Source: Cyrtodaria siliqua
Lineage: Eukaryota > Mollusca > Bivalvia > Adapedonta > Hiatellidae
Assembly: GCA_037043455.1 (NCBI GenBank)
Contig: JAWPHD010005099.1
Coordinates: 62,001 to 126,000 of the forward strand
DNA length: 64,000 bases
Direction: 5' to 3'
The position numbers were made by a program, and so were the translations under genes. Positions 1 through 11,300 of the stretch are shown piece after piece; the stretch's first letter is position 1, and each line of letters starts with the position of its first letter. The notes beneath the pieces were generated by a model. The model searched no databases, was not told the origin of the DNA, and saw only the letters and a list, made by a program, of their open reading frames with translations.

Positions 1-520
1 TGCTCAGGCTACTGCCAAATCATTTGTTTCGTGGCTTTGTAGGTTGTTTTCCATTTATATATACATGTTCATATTTGTCTTATACAATTACTTATATAGC
101 CTACCTGTATTACTGTTGCCTATTTTTTAAACGATATAGCCTGGAGTGTATTTCTATATTTACGCAACGTCTCATTTTATTGGAAATAGTTAGGTTTGGT
201 GCAACCTAGAACCTGGTGTAATATTTGTTGGTTTGTCATGAATATAAAAGCACTCGTGAAAATATGTTTTCTCACTTCTCGATGACAATAAATCCTATAT
301 TCATTCAAATCAAACAAATATCCTCTATATACTTTTATACATGCTTTACTTATTTTTTTTTATATTTAAGCAGTCTCATTTTATTGGAAAGAGTTAGGTT
401 TGGTGCAACCTAGAACCTGGTGTAACCCCCCATCGACCTTTTTTGCCCCTGATTGTTCCAATGCGGTAATCATTTGGCAACCCTAGACCTTATGTTTGTG
501 GTTTATGTTTTATTTATTTT
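1..520 (+). mobile_element. 3'-tail copy of the YLDD reverse-transcriptase element (divergent subfamily)
   Basis: This stretch carries the order seen in the other tail copies: a segment reading CTGCCAAATCATTTG, a T-rich stretch, the GTTTGGTGCAACCTAGAACC box near 384-415, then GATTGTTCCAATGCGGTAAT and a run into TATGTTTGTGGTTTA. It is most like the copy at the right end of the window (63600-64000), with which it shares variants not seen in the main subfamily. No coding part is present. It is interrupted by one copy of a direct duplication (about 225-370). Confidence 0.7.
225..368. repeat. Direct duplication of about 145 bp, copy 1
   Basis: The segment from TGTTGGTTTGTCATGAATAT to the T-rich end recurs almost unchanged at about 645-790. 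Only a few differences are visible (for example GGTTTG versus GGCTTG), so the duplication is young or has been homogenised. Confidence 0.85.
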
Positions 521-644
521 TGCACTTATTTCCCCTGTACGTTGTTTACGTTGTTGACGTTATTGACGTCATTGTTTTGGCGCATTATGTTTTTTCTGCA
601 TAAATTTCCAGATTGTGAGTAGGTCTATATAATAAATAGAATAT

Positions 645-790
645 TTGTTGGCTTGTCATGAATATAAAAGCACTCGTGAAAATATGTTTTCTCACTTCTC
701 GATGACAATAAATCCTATATTCATTCAAATCAAACAAATATCCTCTATATACTTTTATACATGCTTTACTTATTTGTTTTTTATATTTAA
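645..790. repeat. Direct duplication of about 145 bp, copy 2
   Basis: Near-identical to 225-368. The right end of this copy runs straight into the hairpin element at 797-952. Confidence 0.85.
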
Positions 791-796
791 GAAAAA

Positions 797-952
797 GAAC
801 ATCGTTAACTGTGAATAATCGTTTAATATAACACGGTTTGGAGTTCAATTGTAAACAATAATTTCACGAGCCCGAAGTGAGAATGAAATTATTGTTTACA
901 ACTGAATGACAAACCGTGATATATTATAGATAATTCCCTGTAAACGATGTTC
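797..952. mobile_element. Foldback (MITE-like) hairpin, 156 bp
   Basis: The two ends are reverse complements: GAACATCGTT at the left and AACGATGTTC at the right. Inside, an 18-base arm TTGTAAACAATAATTTCA is matched by TGAAATTATTGTTTACAA around a short loop. No coding capacity is seen. The architecture fits a small non-autonomous DNA element, but no family is recognised. Confidence 0.75.
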
Positions 953-1262
953 TATTTCTATTCTAATACCTCTAAAATGTGAAAATAACGCACACATCTG
1001 AAATCTTTCGCATTGCTTTGCTTACTCTCCTAACGTTGCATACGTTACAATGCGTAATGCGCAATGCGCAATGCTTATTCTCCTAATGTTGCAAAAATTA
1101 CAGTGATATATCGTTCAATATAACGAGATATTTTAAACTAGGCTATATAGTGAAGGTGTATTAGAATAAGTAATAAGCTGTAGCAATGATTTGAACGAAT
1201 GTTAATGAACAAGTAATATACATTTAATGTTTCCCTTTATTTACCTGAGTATAGCGATATAT

Positions 1263-1518
1263 ACTACTCAACTTTAATAATCGGTCACCCAGGTGTTTTG
1301 AAAATAACACGAATACTAAAAATTGAAAATCATCGAAACACATACCAATATTTTATTAAGTTTATCAACAAGGTTTTAGTCCAATCAAGGCAGATTATGT
1401 TTTATAAATCGCTAGCGATATTTGTTAAACGACGTAAGTTAAAATTTCAAATGAAAATATGAATTATTAAAAAATATATAATTCTTTAAAAAGTGACCGA
1501 TTATAAAAGTTGAGTAGT
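1263..1518. mobile_element. MITE-like element with 26-bp terminal inverted repeats
   Basis: The left end ACTACTCAACTTTAATAATC (continuing to GGTCAC at 1288) is the reverse complement, with one or two mismatches, of GTGACCGATTATAAAAGTTG continuing to AGTAGT at 1493-1518. The 256-bp size, AT-rich interior and lack of open frames fit a non-autonomous DNA transposon. No convincing target-site duplication is seen. Confidence 0.75.
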
Positions 1519-1549
1519 GTTTACCCTCGTGTTAATAATATACCACTGT

Positions 1550-2870
1550 TTTCAATGATATAAAATCGCCCCTCGTCAATCCAGAGCAACCACTAACCTA
1601 GATTTTCTTTAATTAAATACATTTCCAAAAGAATGGTTGAATTTCTAAAATAATAGTATATAATGGTTATATTTACTTGTCAGTTTGGAAGATTTTATGC
1701 CTCAGTAGGAAAATATGAATAACGAACCAGAGATGATTTATTCTCCAAGCATGTGAAAGGCATTGTGTTGCAACAATATGATGAAACAAGCATTCACTTA
1801 AACACAGTGTTCTTTTGTGTTTGTTTTGTGTTATATTATACGCCGAACACAATATAAAGTGCCGTTATGAGTTGTGCCGATGTGTATTCATCAAACATAG
1901 ATTACAAACATATATCAGTCTGCCGGTGCTTATATTGGAATCAATCTGACAGTGCATAATCGAAATCCCGAAAGAATGGCTTGATTAATTTATTGATTTA
2001 AATTTAAACATGTGTTATTGCAAAAGGGTTGAGCTACAAGTTAACAACCTCAGTTAATGCCCTTCCCGACAAAATATTATACACAAACAATTAGACAATT
2101 ACATAGGTAAATATACATAACTTGCACATAATATCATGATTAGAGCAAAGGAGATGAGTAAAAAAAACTAGGAACTAGGGAAAGAAAAAGAAATATAGAG
2201 ATTGCGTCAAGTTCGATAAAAAAAGAGTCAATAAGCATGAGTTGCAAAGAAGTAAATCTAGACATTTGAACTGCTTTGAAAAGCATTTGATTATTTTCAT
2301 CTGACAAGTGTGTACGACTAAAAAACGTACAAAATAAGTTACAGCTGAAACAAAACGTTCAGCGTCTTCTACTGCAGAACCACAATCGCAATTGAATGAT
2401 TCGCGTACGTTAAGGTCATTGCACTTTCTTATTCTGGCATGTAAAACAGCCAATAATCCTTGACTAATTAAGTAGTGTGTTGGAACTTTTAAGATGAGAA
2501 AAACAAAACTTTAAAGTTTCCTCATGAACATCGAAATACTCGAAGATTCTGATTTGCGTATATATATTGGTAAGTTGTTCCAGAAATTAAGAGATGAAGG
2601 TACAAACGAGTTATTACATATTTCAGTTCTTCGAGCTGTAGTAGCTTAATAGTCCGATTGCCAAACACCGTTTTTAGCCATGACCCATAAGTATCATCCA
2701 CACAATGATTTTGATGGTTTTAATATATTTAAGGTATGCTGATTCTGAATCTGAATGATGCCACATTGGCATCCTTGAGGAAATTTAAATATCCAAGGTG
2801 GCAGTCAAGATTGCTGCCGTGACATTAAAACGACAATATCTTGGCTTCTGCATTCTGTGATTAGGACAAT
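1550..2870. other. Non-coding stretch, nothing recognised
   Basis: AT-rich sequence. The short frame on the minus strand at 2175-2453 shows no known motif, no signal peptide and no homologue elsewhere in the window. I see no gene here. Confidence 0.5.
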
Positions 2871-2873
2871 CAC

Positions 2874-3290
2874 TTACAAAGATTGATTTAAAGAAGAAAG
2901 TTCAATTCCTAAACAGTCCTGGTCTTTCAGCAGTGACGACGATCCCCTAGCAGATCGTGTTTTATCAGGAGTTTGCGTGACCCCAGTAATGGCGCTTAAT
3001 ATGCTTCTGCCAAGCAGCTTCGTGGCCGTGTCATTATTATCGTTGAACATATCCATGGACGTAGCTATGTAAATCTTCCGCCCAATAGCTATATATAGCA
3101 ATGTCAAAACTATAAAAGTAAAGATAAGCAATGCGAATAGCACGGAGGTGAATATGAGTATCAGTCCTTTAGTATGAATCACATTATAATCCGAAATTAA
3201 GCACGTGGTTCCTTGAACGTAATTTATATCGGCGACTAGAATTGTGAAATGATGGCTACCATAAAACCAAATGAAGGCCAAGACACCAAT
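2874..3290 (-). pseudogene. Class A GPCR fragment (TM4 end to third intracellular loop)
   Basis: Read on the minus strand, this matches residues of about 178-310 of the intact receptor at 17752-19080. It keeps the end of TM4 with FYGSH, the extracellular-loop cysteine in GTTCLIS, the whole of TM5 (LILIFTSVLFALLI and TLLYIAIGRKI), and the start of the long third intracellular loop, ending at an in-frame stop. TM1-3 and TM6-7 are absent. The open frame has no ATG at its start. Just upstream, the SWPSF part of TM4 is in a different frame because one base is missing relative to the intact gene. It is more diverged than the copy at 43.8 kb, so it is an older relic. Confidence 0.88.
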
Positions 3291-3339
3291 TCAATTATTT
3301 AAAAAAAATGATTTGTGTTTTAAAAACATAAAGAATAAT

Positions 3340-3535
3340 CAAAAAGGTTTTTGCCACTGACCGTTCCAAGGCGGTAGCCCTATTGTCAACCCTTTTGTGT
3401 TTGTGATGTCGTTTGCATTTATTATTGCTTTTGCCTTCTTGTTTGTCTGTTTGCGTGTTTGTTTCTGTGTGTTGTGGTTTACTGTCCTCCTTGAATGCTA
3501 CTTTCCCTGTCCGATCTTTTTATATTTCTTGTAGT
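3340..3535 (+). mobile_element. Truncated 3'-tail copy of the YLDD reverse-transcriptase element
   Basis: The copy begins just before TTGCCACTGACCGTTCCAAG and runs through GCGGTAGCCCTATTGTCAAC to the family's 3' end, TCCGATCTTTTTATATTTC. It contains only the last part of the tail. Confidence 0.85.
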
Positions 3536-3539
3536 ATAG

Positions 3540-4080
3540 TTAAATTGTTAACTTGTTTTATTTTCTTCACAAGTAAATTACAAAAGTATTAAAGAGATAT
3601 ACCCTGGATAATATTCAACGTAATACTGCCTTCCTAAATAAACTGTAATAGGTCCTCAGATTATATACTTGGGAAATCAGTAATGTACATGTTAGAATAA
3701 ATAAGCAAGCTGTCCGTGCTTTTTCAATTAAAGTGTATCGTTGGGAAATAGGTCTTAAATTAAAAACAATTGATAACGTTCATAGAATAAATATTATCGA
3801 TTTATTTGTCTTTCGTTTGGACCCGTTAAACATAATACTGCTCATTTCACCATAGACAGCGCTTGTGATTTAAAACACTTATGGTTACCTAGGAACTGTT
3901 GAAGTCTGAAAAGTGTTCTAGACTTTTATTCCAAACAATGAATGAAAGTCCACACTATAAGAATTTAACAATTATAGATATAAAAATCGAACAGGAAAAG
4001 TTTGCAGCAACAAAGAACATGTTCAATTAACCGATATAGAAACAAACACCGTGTTCACCGTATATGTTAATGCTTAAATT
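3540..4080. other. Non-coding stretch, nothing recognised
   Basis: AT-rich sequence without long open frames, inverted repeats or tandem structure that I can see. Confidence 0.5.
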
Positions 4081-4084
4081 GTCA

Positions 4085-4390
4085 ATAGTTTAAAATTAGT
4101 ATAGCTGTATATAAGGCTCGTGGGCGTTTATTTGAAGCAAACGGAAGCAGTTTATCGCTTGATTTACTACCAAATTCAAGCTGGTGAGAAATGGGTAGAA
4201 CCCCGTATATAAGGCAATTTAATAGCGAACCTTTTTTCATTTCTTTACCTACGATCGACAAAGTAACATAAAACAATACACACCTATTAACTGAAAAATA
4301 GTACATCTTAGGCGAGATTCGAATCCATGACCTTCCGATTAATACCATTTGTTAAAACGCTGGGCTATAATCAGATGACCATTGCGTTAT
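4085..4390 (-). mobile_element. tRNA-derived SINE
   Basis: On the minus strand the head at about 4390-4312 looks like a tRNA: an A-box-like segment TCATCTGATTATAGCCCAGC and a B-box GGATTCGAATC. A body follows, with ACGCCCACGAGCCTTATATA toward its 3' end. The same body recurs on the plus strand at 4745-4835 and in part at 4960-5010, so it is a multi-copy family. The tRNA arms are too degraded for a functional tRNA gene. Confidence 0.72.
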
Positions 4391-4744
4391 TTTTATCGAT
4401 ATACTGTTGGCATTGTAGACGTTATCTTTTGTTCACTTTTTGTGTGTTTTTAATGACTTTCTACGTATTCATGTACACCCAAGACATTCGTAAAACTAAC
4501 CAGCTAATATAGATATATATGTATATAGATTACATATTCCAAGATTAGAATATATACACTGAAAAAATACTTCGTACGTCTTATTGAAAGAAAATTGTAA
4601 AACAAAGTCCATATTAAACGAATATATATGAAATTCGAATTCCGTGTTGAGCGAACCACTTTTCAATGATTAGGCAGTAATGTTTTATTTATGTAGATGT
4701 TTATTCAACGAACAACGGGTTAACAAGTATGTATGTTATAAATG

Positions 4745-4840
4745 TCTCTCCTTATATTCGGGTTTACGGCCATGTTTCACAAGCTTGAATCCCATTGTTT
4801 CAGATACACGCCCACTAGCCTTATATACTGATGTAGTATA
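4745..4840 (+). mobile_element. SINE body fragment (same family as 4085-4390)
   Basis: Shares the CAAGCTTGAATCCCAT and ACGCCCACTAGCCTTATATA segments with the minus-strand SINE upstream. The tRNA-like head is missing. Confidence 0.6.
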
Positions 4841-4867
4841 TCTAAGTATAAATGTAGATGTTATCTG

Positions 4868-4950
4868 TTTGCCTATTTGATTCTGTGTTTTGTGGTTGAC
4901 TGTCCTCCTTGACTGCTACTTTCCCTGTCCGATCTTTTTATATTTCTTTT
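4868..4950 (+). mobile_element. 3'-end scrap of the YLDD element tail
   Basis: Only the end of the tail is present: GTGGTTGACTGTCCTCCTTG and TCCGATCTTTTTATATTTC. Confidence 0.7.
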
Positions 4951-5034
4951 TATCAGTTTATCAAACTAGCCTTATATACAGCTGTAGTATATTTAAGTAT
5001 GAATGTAGTTGTCATCATTCTTGTCTTGCTGTGC

Positions 5035-5340
5035 CCTCAATGGTTTATTCTCTTGTTTCTCTGGCTTCTGACAAGTAACTGAGTACCTTCTTTGTGGCTT
5101 TCTAGGCTATTGTTTTTTTGTATTTATATATACACGAGCATCTTATCTTATATTGCCTAGTAATGCTGCCTTGTTGGTTAGAGAATACTTTTATTGGGTT
5201 GACAATAGGGTAAGTGTGAGGTTTGGTGCACCCTAGAACCTGGTTTAAACCCCCAGCGGCCTTTTTTGCCACTGACCGTTCCAAGGCGGTATCCATATTG
5301 TCAACCCTTTTTGTGTTTGTGGTGTCCTATTTGGCCTTAA
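5035..5340 (+). mobile_element. 3'-tail copy of the YLDD reverse-transcriptase element
   Basis: Runs from TGGTTTATTCTCTTG, the segment that follows the coding stop in longer copies, through GAGGTTTGGTGCACCCTAGA and ACTGACCGTTCCAAGGCGGT. It is 5'-truncated and shorter at its 3' end than other copies, and it joins directly to another element's reverse-transcriptase fragment. Confidence 0.85.
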
Positions 5341-5359
5341 ATTCATCTTTAAATGTGTT

Positions 5360-5535
5360 CTTTGTTTCAAATGGATAAAGGTTATACTGTCGGTAGGATT
5401 TTACTCGACCTACAGAAAGCATTCGATACCGTTGATCATCACATTGGTGGCTATAGGTATTGATCTCGTCGTAACAAGGTGGTTTCGATCATATTTATGT
5501 GATCGACAATAGCTTTTGGATGTTACAGGAACTTT
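5360..5535 (+). mobile_element. Non-LTR retrotransposon RT fragment (jockey/CR1-like)
   Basis: One frame reads GRILLDLQKAFDTVDHH, the classic motif A of jockey/CR1-type non-LTR reverse transcriptases (hydrophobics, D, then K-A-F-D-x-V-D-H). It is followed by IGID and a WFRSYL-like segment that in this superfamily comes shortly after motif A. Frameshifts and stops break it. It is distinct from both the YLDD family and the L1 copy at 31 kb. Only about 60 residues are recognisable. Confidence 0.75.
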
Positions 5536-5639
5536 GTCTTCCACACCTGTACACCTGTAATTACCTGTAGTGTTCGTCCGTGGTCGTCATTCCTGGTCCA
5601 TTAATATTCTCATCTATGTAAACGCTAAGGCTGATGTGG

Positions 5640-6475
5640 TCAATCGTAAGTGCTTCTAGTGTCTGCACACTAGAACATCTCCACATTGTTAACGTCTTGC
5701 CTTACTGTCGTGAAGATTACTTTAAACAATAGTGTGCTTAAGTTTGACAACTGGGATAAGGTTTAATTTATAATTACTTATGACTTTTCCACACTATATA
5801 CAACCTTACCACACAACCTTACCGCACAACCTTTTGAAAGACATGCATTTTGCACTCTTTCAAAAAACGTTCTCTATAGAAAAACAACTACATGTTTATC
5901 CTGTAACAACAGTAAAGCGCCATTTTACTAACGGCAGTGTTTGCACAATTACATGTACACTATGTGCACTAAGTTTGGGAAGCATTTATTTTCCTAGTAG
6001 ATAATATTTTCGTCAGGTATGGACCGTTTTTTAGACAAATTATTGGTATCCCTGTATGTACAAAATGTACACCTCTTATCGCAGATTTGTTTTTAAATTG
6101 CTATTATAGAGATTTTTCATTTTGAGTCTTTCACCAGATACACACACAGATGCAATTGACGCTTTTAATGACACATCTCGGTACCTGAATGACACGCTGA
6201 ACATTGCTTACCATTTCGTTTCTACTGTGATTAACACTATCTAACCTAAAGAACGTCGGCTCAACAACCTTAATATTTCTGATACTGTCGCTTTTTCTCT
6301 CAATTTGCCTCTCGCTATTGAAGAAATAATTAGCAAACTCTGTGACAAGAAATTTGGTTTTAATCTTCCTAGTGATGCAACTTCTTATGGCACGTATGTT
6401 TCCCTATTTATTCGTATCACAACCTGTCTTATATGGTGACGTGATTTACAACCTTCGTATTTTTATATCTACATA
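5640..6475 (+). mobile_element. Degenerate reverse transcriptase of the YLDD family (motifs A to C)
   Basis: This is the fullest view of the catalytic core in the window. From 5779 the frame reads YDFSTLYTTLPHNL (motif A with its aspartate). A 13-base tandem duplication (ACCACACAACCTT/ACCGCACAACCTT) then shifts the frame. Around 6008-6120 the sequence reads IFVRYGPF then RQIIGIPVCTKCTPLIADLF (motif B, normally GIPMGTNCAP). At 6165-6205 it reads DAFNDTSRYLNDTLNI, where the catalytic YLDD is changed to YLND. After an internal deletion, DATSYGTYV and LYGDVIYNLR belong to the C-terminal domain. The element is dead. The motif pattern is closest, from memory, to Penelope-like or related reverse transcriptases; the clade is not settled. 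Confidence 0.82.
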
Positions 6476-6479
6476 TATT

Positions 6480-6900
6480 GACAATAAAGTATCCCGGTAC
6501 GGCTTTAATCAATGTCAGTTTTACTATGCGTGCTCATTATGTTTGTCTTATTCTTAGAATTACTATGGACACTACATTTTGGCGTTTCAATAGAACGTAG
6601 TTTAACATCATCTTGTAAAATGTTATGTATATTTGGTAATCTTTTACCGGAATAAACCGATCTAATTACATCGGACAGATCGTGGGGCATAGTTTAGTGC
6701 ATATGCAGCTGAAACATATGATGATGGCTTTGTTCGTATTTGGATCGACACCCTGAAATCTCGAAGATCTTAACTGATGGACCACATCAATACTAATAAA
6801 ATAAAATGTTTGCGACAAATATTAAGTGCAAAATTATGTTAATGTGCCAGTTTAATGTTTATTCATTATTTATTCCATCGGTAATGCTGATAAATGTGCT
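6480..6900. other. Non-coding stretch, nothing recognised
   Basis: No supported gene. It lies between the reverse-transcriptase relic and the 17-bp array and contains only short frames. Confidence 0.5.
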
Positions 6901-6914
6901 GAAACAAATGAGAA

Positions 6915-7228
6915 CAATGTAACGTATAACATCATCTGGTAAATAACATCATCTGGGAAATAACAGCATATGAAAAATAGCATCATCTGGGAAATAACAT
7001 CATCTGGAAAATAACAGCATCTTGAGAAGCTATGACAACAGTGTAATGTATAACATCATCTGTAAAATAACAACATCTGGGAAATAACAGCATATGAGAA
7101 ATAGCATCATCTGGCAAATAAAATCATGAGTTAAATAACAGCATCGCGAGAAGCTATGACAACAGTGCAATGTATAAATCATCTGGGAAATAACAGCATC
7201 TGGGACATAACAGCAACTGAGAAATAAA
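6915..7228. repeat. Degenerate 17-bp minisatellite with a 124-bp super-repeat
   Basis: Units resemble ATAACATCATCTGGGAA (17 bp), with CAGCATATGA-type variants, about 15 copies. A spacer GAGAAGCTATGACAACAGTG occurs at 7024 and again at 7148, and a weaker form near 6905, giving a higher-order period of about 124 bp. Confidence 0.85.
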
Positions 7229-7229
7229 C

Positions 7230-8385
7230 TAATTGATATTTACAAATAGAGAGATTCTGAATCTGTCGGCGGTATGTTAACTATCAATAATTATAATCTA
7301 AACCATAAACAAACCTTGTTTATTGGAAAACAAACATCATCGTGCACATGGATATATCAAAAACAGATCGTGCATTTGCAGTATACAGTTCAGGTACCAG
7401 ACAAAAACAATTTCTATTTGTGCTCGTGCATTCCAGTTTGAAGGAAGCAATCAGGTTGGTTGGTTGGTCAGAACGTGTTAGGCTATATATGACGCCCGTT
7501 GTTTTATTGTTGGCGGGTGACCCTCACTTTTTCTTGGGTAGAACCTACTGTATACTTTGCAATATCTGTAAAAAGCGACACTTTCTCACTTACAAGTCGG
7601 GCTCCCATGGGTTTCGGGAACAAAGCACCAACAGTTTAGATGTCCCTTTTGAAGAGATTACCATTGCCTTCTTTTTAAGAAAATTAAAATATGTCACATT
7701 CCTAAATATATGTGCTCTATAACACTTAAGTTTGATCTGATATACGTATACGGTGACAGTGAAAATAGGATATTAATCTGATTTAAAAAAGAATGATTTA
7801 TGTTTCCTACTCATGAAAATACAGTTTTGGATCTCCAGTTCTTTCTTCAGTTGTGTAGTTTTCTTATTGCTTTAAATCATTTATTTGTTGTTTCTTAAGC
7901 TAATATTGATTTCTTGGGTATCTTCAATATAGCTGACACGATAACATACAAGTACATTTCCATTAAGAACGATTACGTATAGGAAGTTATAAAGGCAAAT
8001 GTTTAAAAACACCCAGAATGATTAATAGGACAAAGAGGAAGTATTTGAGTTGAAAAGAAGTGGGTTTTACGGCCCACTGACACAAAATGGTTATATGAAC
8101 AGTCCAGGCCCACCCTCAAAGAAACACGATACACATAGAATTGGTCTCTGTCCGTCCTTACGTCCGTCCGTCAAACTTTCTTTTAGCCGCAACTAAAAGT
8201 TCAGTTTTGAAGGGGATATCATTAATATGTTGGTAGAATTGCTTGCCATCTCGACAAGATGATCATATGACACATTTAACCACAGTTATGGTCCGAGTTT
8301 GGCTTAGACATTTAAGTGCTTATAAGGTACATGTTTACTGCAACCAATCAAATGGAATTGTCAAAGTCTACCCTTCCTCTAGTAT
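7230..8385. other. Non-coding stretch, one weak open frame
   Basis: A 126-residue frame on the plus strand at 7342-7722 has no recognisable domain or homologue in the window, and its composition does not stand out. I do not call it a gene. A GTCCGTCC-rich stretch near 8150-8175 resembles GGAC-rich stretches at 12.2 and 14.9 kb. Confidence 0.45.
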
Positions 8386-8389
8386 ACAA

Positions 8390-11300
8390 CACAGGTGGGT
8401 ATACAACACTGGTCGATATACAACACTGGTCTGTGTACAACATTGGTTTGTGTACAGCACAGGCCTGTATTCAACACAGGTCGTTATACAACACTGGTGT
8501 GTATACAACACCGGTCGGTATATAACACCGATCGGTATACAACACTAGTGGGTGTACAACGCTGGTCGGTGTACAACACTAGTTGGTATACAACACTGGT
8601 GGGTATACAATAATGGTAGGTATACAACACTGTTCAGTACACAGCACTGGTCGGTATACAACACTGGTCGGTATACAACACTGTTCGGTGTACAACACCG
8701 GTGGGTATACAAAACTGTTCGCTATACAATACTGGTGGGTATACAACACTGTTCGGTATCCCCACTGGTCGGTATACAACACTGTCGGTATACAGCACTG
8801 GTCGGTATACAACACTGATGGGTATACAACACTGGTCGGTATACAAAACTGGGCGGTGTACAACACTGGTGGGTATACAACACTGTTCGGTGTACAATAC
8901 TGGTGGGTATACAACTCTGGTCGGTATACAACACTGGTCGGTATGCAACACTGGTCGGTATACAGCAATGATGGGTATACAGTACTGGTCGGTATTCAAC
9001 ACTGGACAGTAAACAACACTGGTCGATATACAGCACTGGTGGGTATACAAAACTAGTCGGTGTACAACACTGGTCGAAATACAAAACTGGTCGGTGTACA
9101 ACACTATTGGATGTACAACACTGGTCGGTTTACAACACTGGTCGGTATACAACACTAGTGGGTGTACAACACTGGACGGTATACAACACTGGTCAATATA
9201 GAGCACTCCTCGGTATACAACACTGGTGGGTATACAACACTGGTGGGTATTCTTCACTGGTCGGTGTACAACACTGGTCAGTATTCAACATTGGTCGGTA
9301 TTCAACACTAGTAGGTATACAACACTTTTGGGTACACAACACTTGTCGGTGTACAACACAGGGCAGTATACAACAGTATTGGGTGTACACGACTGAATGG
9401 TATACAACACTGGTTGATATAGAGCACTCCTCGGTATACAACACTGTGGGTATACAACACTGGTGGGTATACATCACTGGTCGGTGTACAACACTGGTCG
9501 GTGTACAACATTGGTCGGTATTCAACACCAGTCTGTATACAACACCGGTAGGTATACAACACTTGTTGGTGTACAACACTGGTCAATGTACCACACTGGT
9601 GGGTATACAACACTGGTCGGTGTACACTACTGGTCGGTATTCAAAACTGGTCTGTATACAACACTAGTGGGTGTACAACACTGGTCGGTATACAATACTG
9701 GTCGGTATTCAATGCTGGTCGGTATACAACGCAGGTCGGCGTACAACACTTATCGGTGTACAACACTGGTGGGTATGCAACACTTGTCGATGTACAATTC
9801 TGGTAGGTATGCAACACTGGTCGGTATACAACACTGGTCGGTGTACAACACTGATCGGTGTACAACACTGATGGGTATACAACACTGGCCGGTTTACAAC
9901 ACTAGTCGGTGTACAACACTGGTCGGTGTACAACACTGGTGGGTATATAACACTGGTCTGTGTACAATGCTTGTCGGTAGTTAACACTGGTCGGTATTCA
10001 ACACTGCTCGGTGTACAACACTGGTCGGTATTCAACACTGGTCGTTATACAACACTAGTGGGTGTACAACACTGGTCGGTATACAACAATGGTCGATATA
10101 GAGCACTCCTCGGTATACAACACTGGTGGTTATACAACAATGGTCGATATGCAAAACTGGTGGGTATACAACACTGGGGTGTTTACAACACTGGTCGGTA
10201 TACAACACTGGTCGGTATACAACTCTGGTCGGTATACAATGTTGGTCGGTATACAACACAGGCCGGTATATCACACTTTTCGATATGCAACACTGGTCGG
10301 TGTAAAAATACTGGTCGGTGTACAACACCGGTGGGTATACAACACAGGGATGTTTACAACACTGGTCGGAATACTATACTGGTCGGTATACAACACTGGC
10401 CGGTATACAACACTGGTGTGTATACAAAACTGGTCGAGATAACGGTCGGCTTCCAACACCTGTCGACATCCAACTCTTGTCGGTATACAACACTTGTCGG
10501 TGTACAACACTGGTCGTTTAACAACACAGGTCGGTGTACTACACTGGTGGTACACAATACTGGTCAGTGTACCACACTGGCGTGTATACAACACTGGTCG
10601 GTGTACAAAACTGGACGGTATACAAAACTGGTGTGTATACAACACTGGTGGGTAAACAACACTGTTCAGTATAGAACACTTTTCGGTATACAACACCGGT
10701 CGGTGTAAAACACTGGTCGGTGTACAACAATGGTGGGTATAAAAAACTGGTGGGTATACAACACAACACAACACAGGGCGGTATACAACACTGGTCGTTA
10801 TACAACACAGGGCGGTATACAACACTGGTCGTTATACAGCACTGGTCGTTATACATTACTGGTGGGTAAACAGCACTGGTCTGTGTAAAACACTGTTGGG
10901 TATACCGCACTGGTCGGTATTCAACACTGGTCAGTGTACAACACTGGTCGATGTACAACACTGGTCAGTGTACAAAACTGGTTGGTTCACAACACTATTG
11001 GGTGTACAACACTGGTCGGTATACAACACTGGACGATATAGACCCCTCCTCGGTATACAACACTGGTGGGTATACAACACTGGTCGATATACAACACTGG
11101 TGGGCATACAACACTGATCGGTATACAGCACTGTTCGGTATACAACACAGGTCGTTATGCAAAACTGGTCGGTGTAAAAAGCTGGTCGGAGTACAACATT
11201 TATCGGTATACAACACTGGTGGGTATACAGCCCTTGTCGGTATACAACACTGGTGGGTATACATCATTTGTCGATATACAACACTGGTGGGTATACAACA

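Noticed and set aside
2175..2453. Cysteine-containing 92-residue frame on the minus strand
   Set aside because: No homologue or domain seen; composition and length are compatible with chance.
6915..7228. CRISPR-like array
   Set aside because: Units are contiguous 17-mers without unique spacers, and the genome is eukaryotic.
7342..7722. 126-residue protein gene
   Set aside because: No recognisable motif, no conserved copy and no splice or promoter context; a frame of this length is unremarkable in 64 kb.
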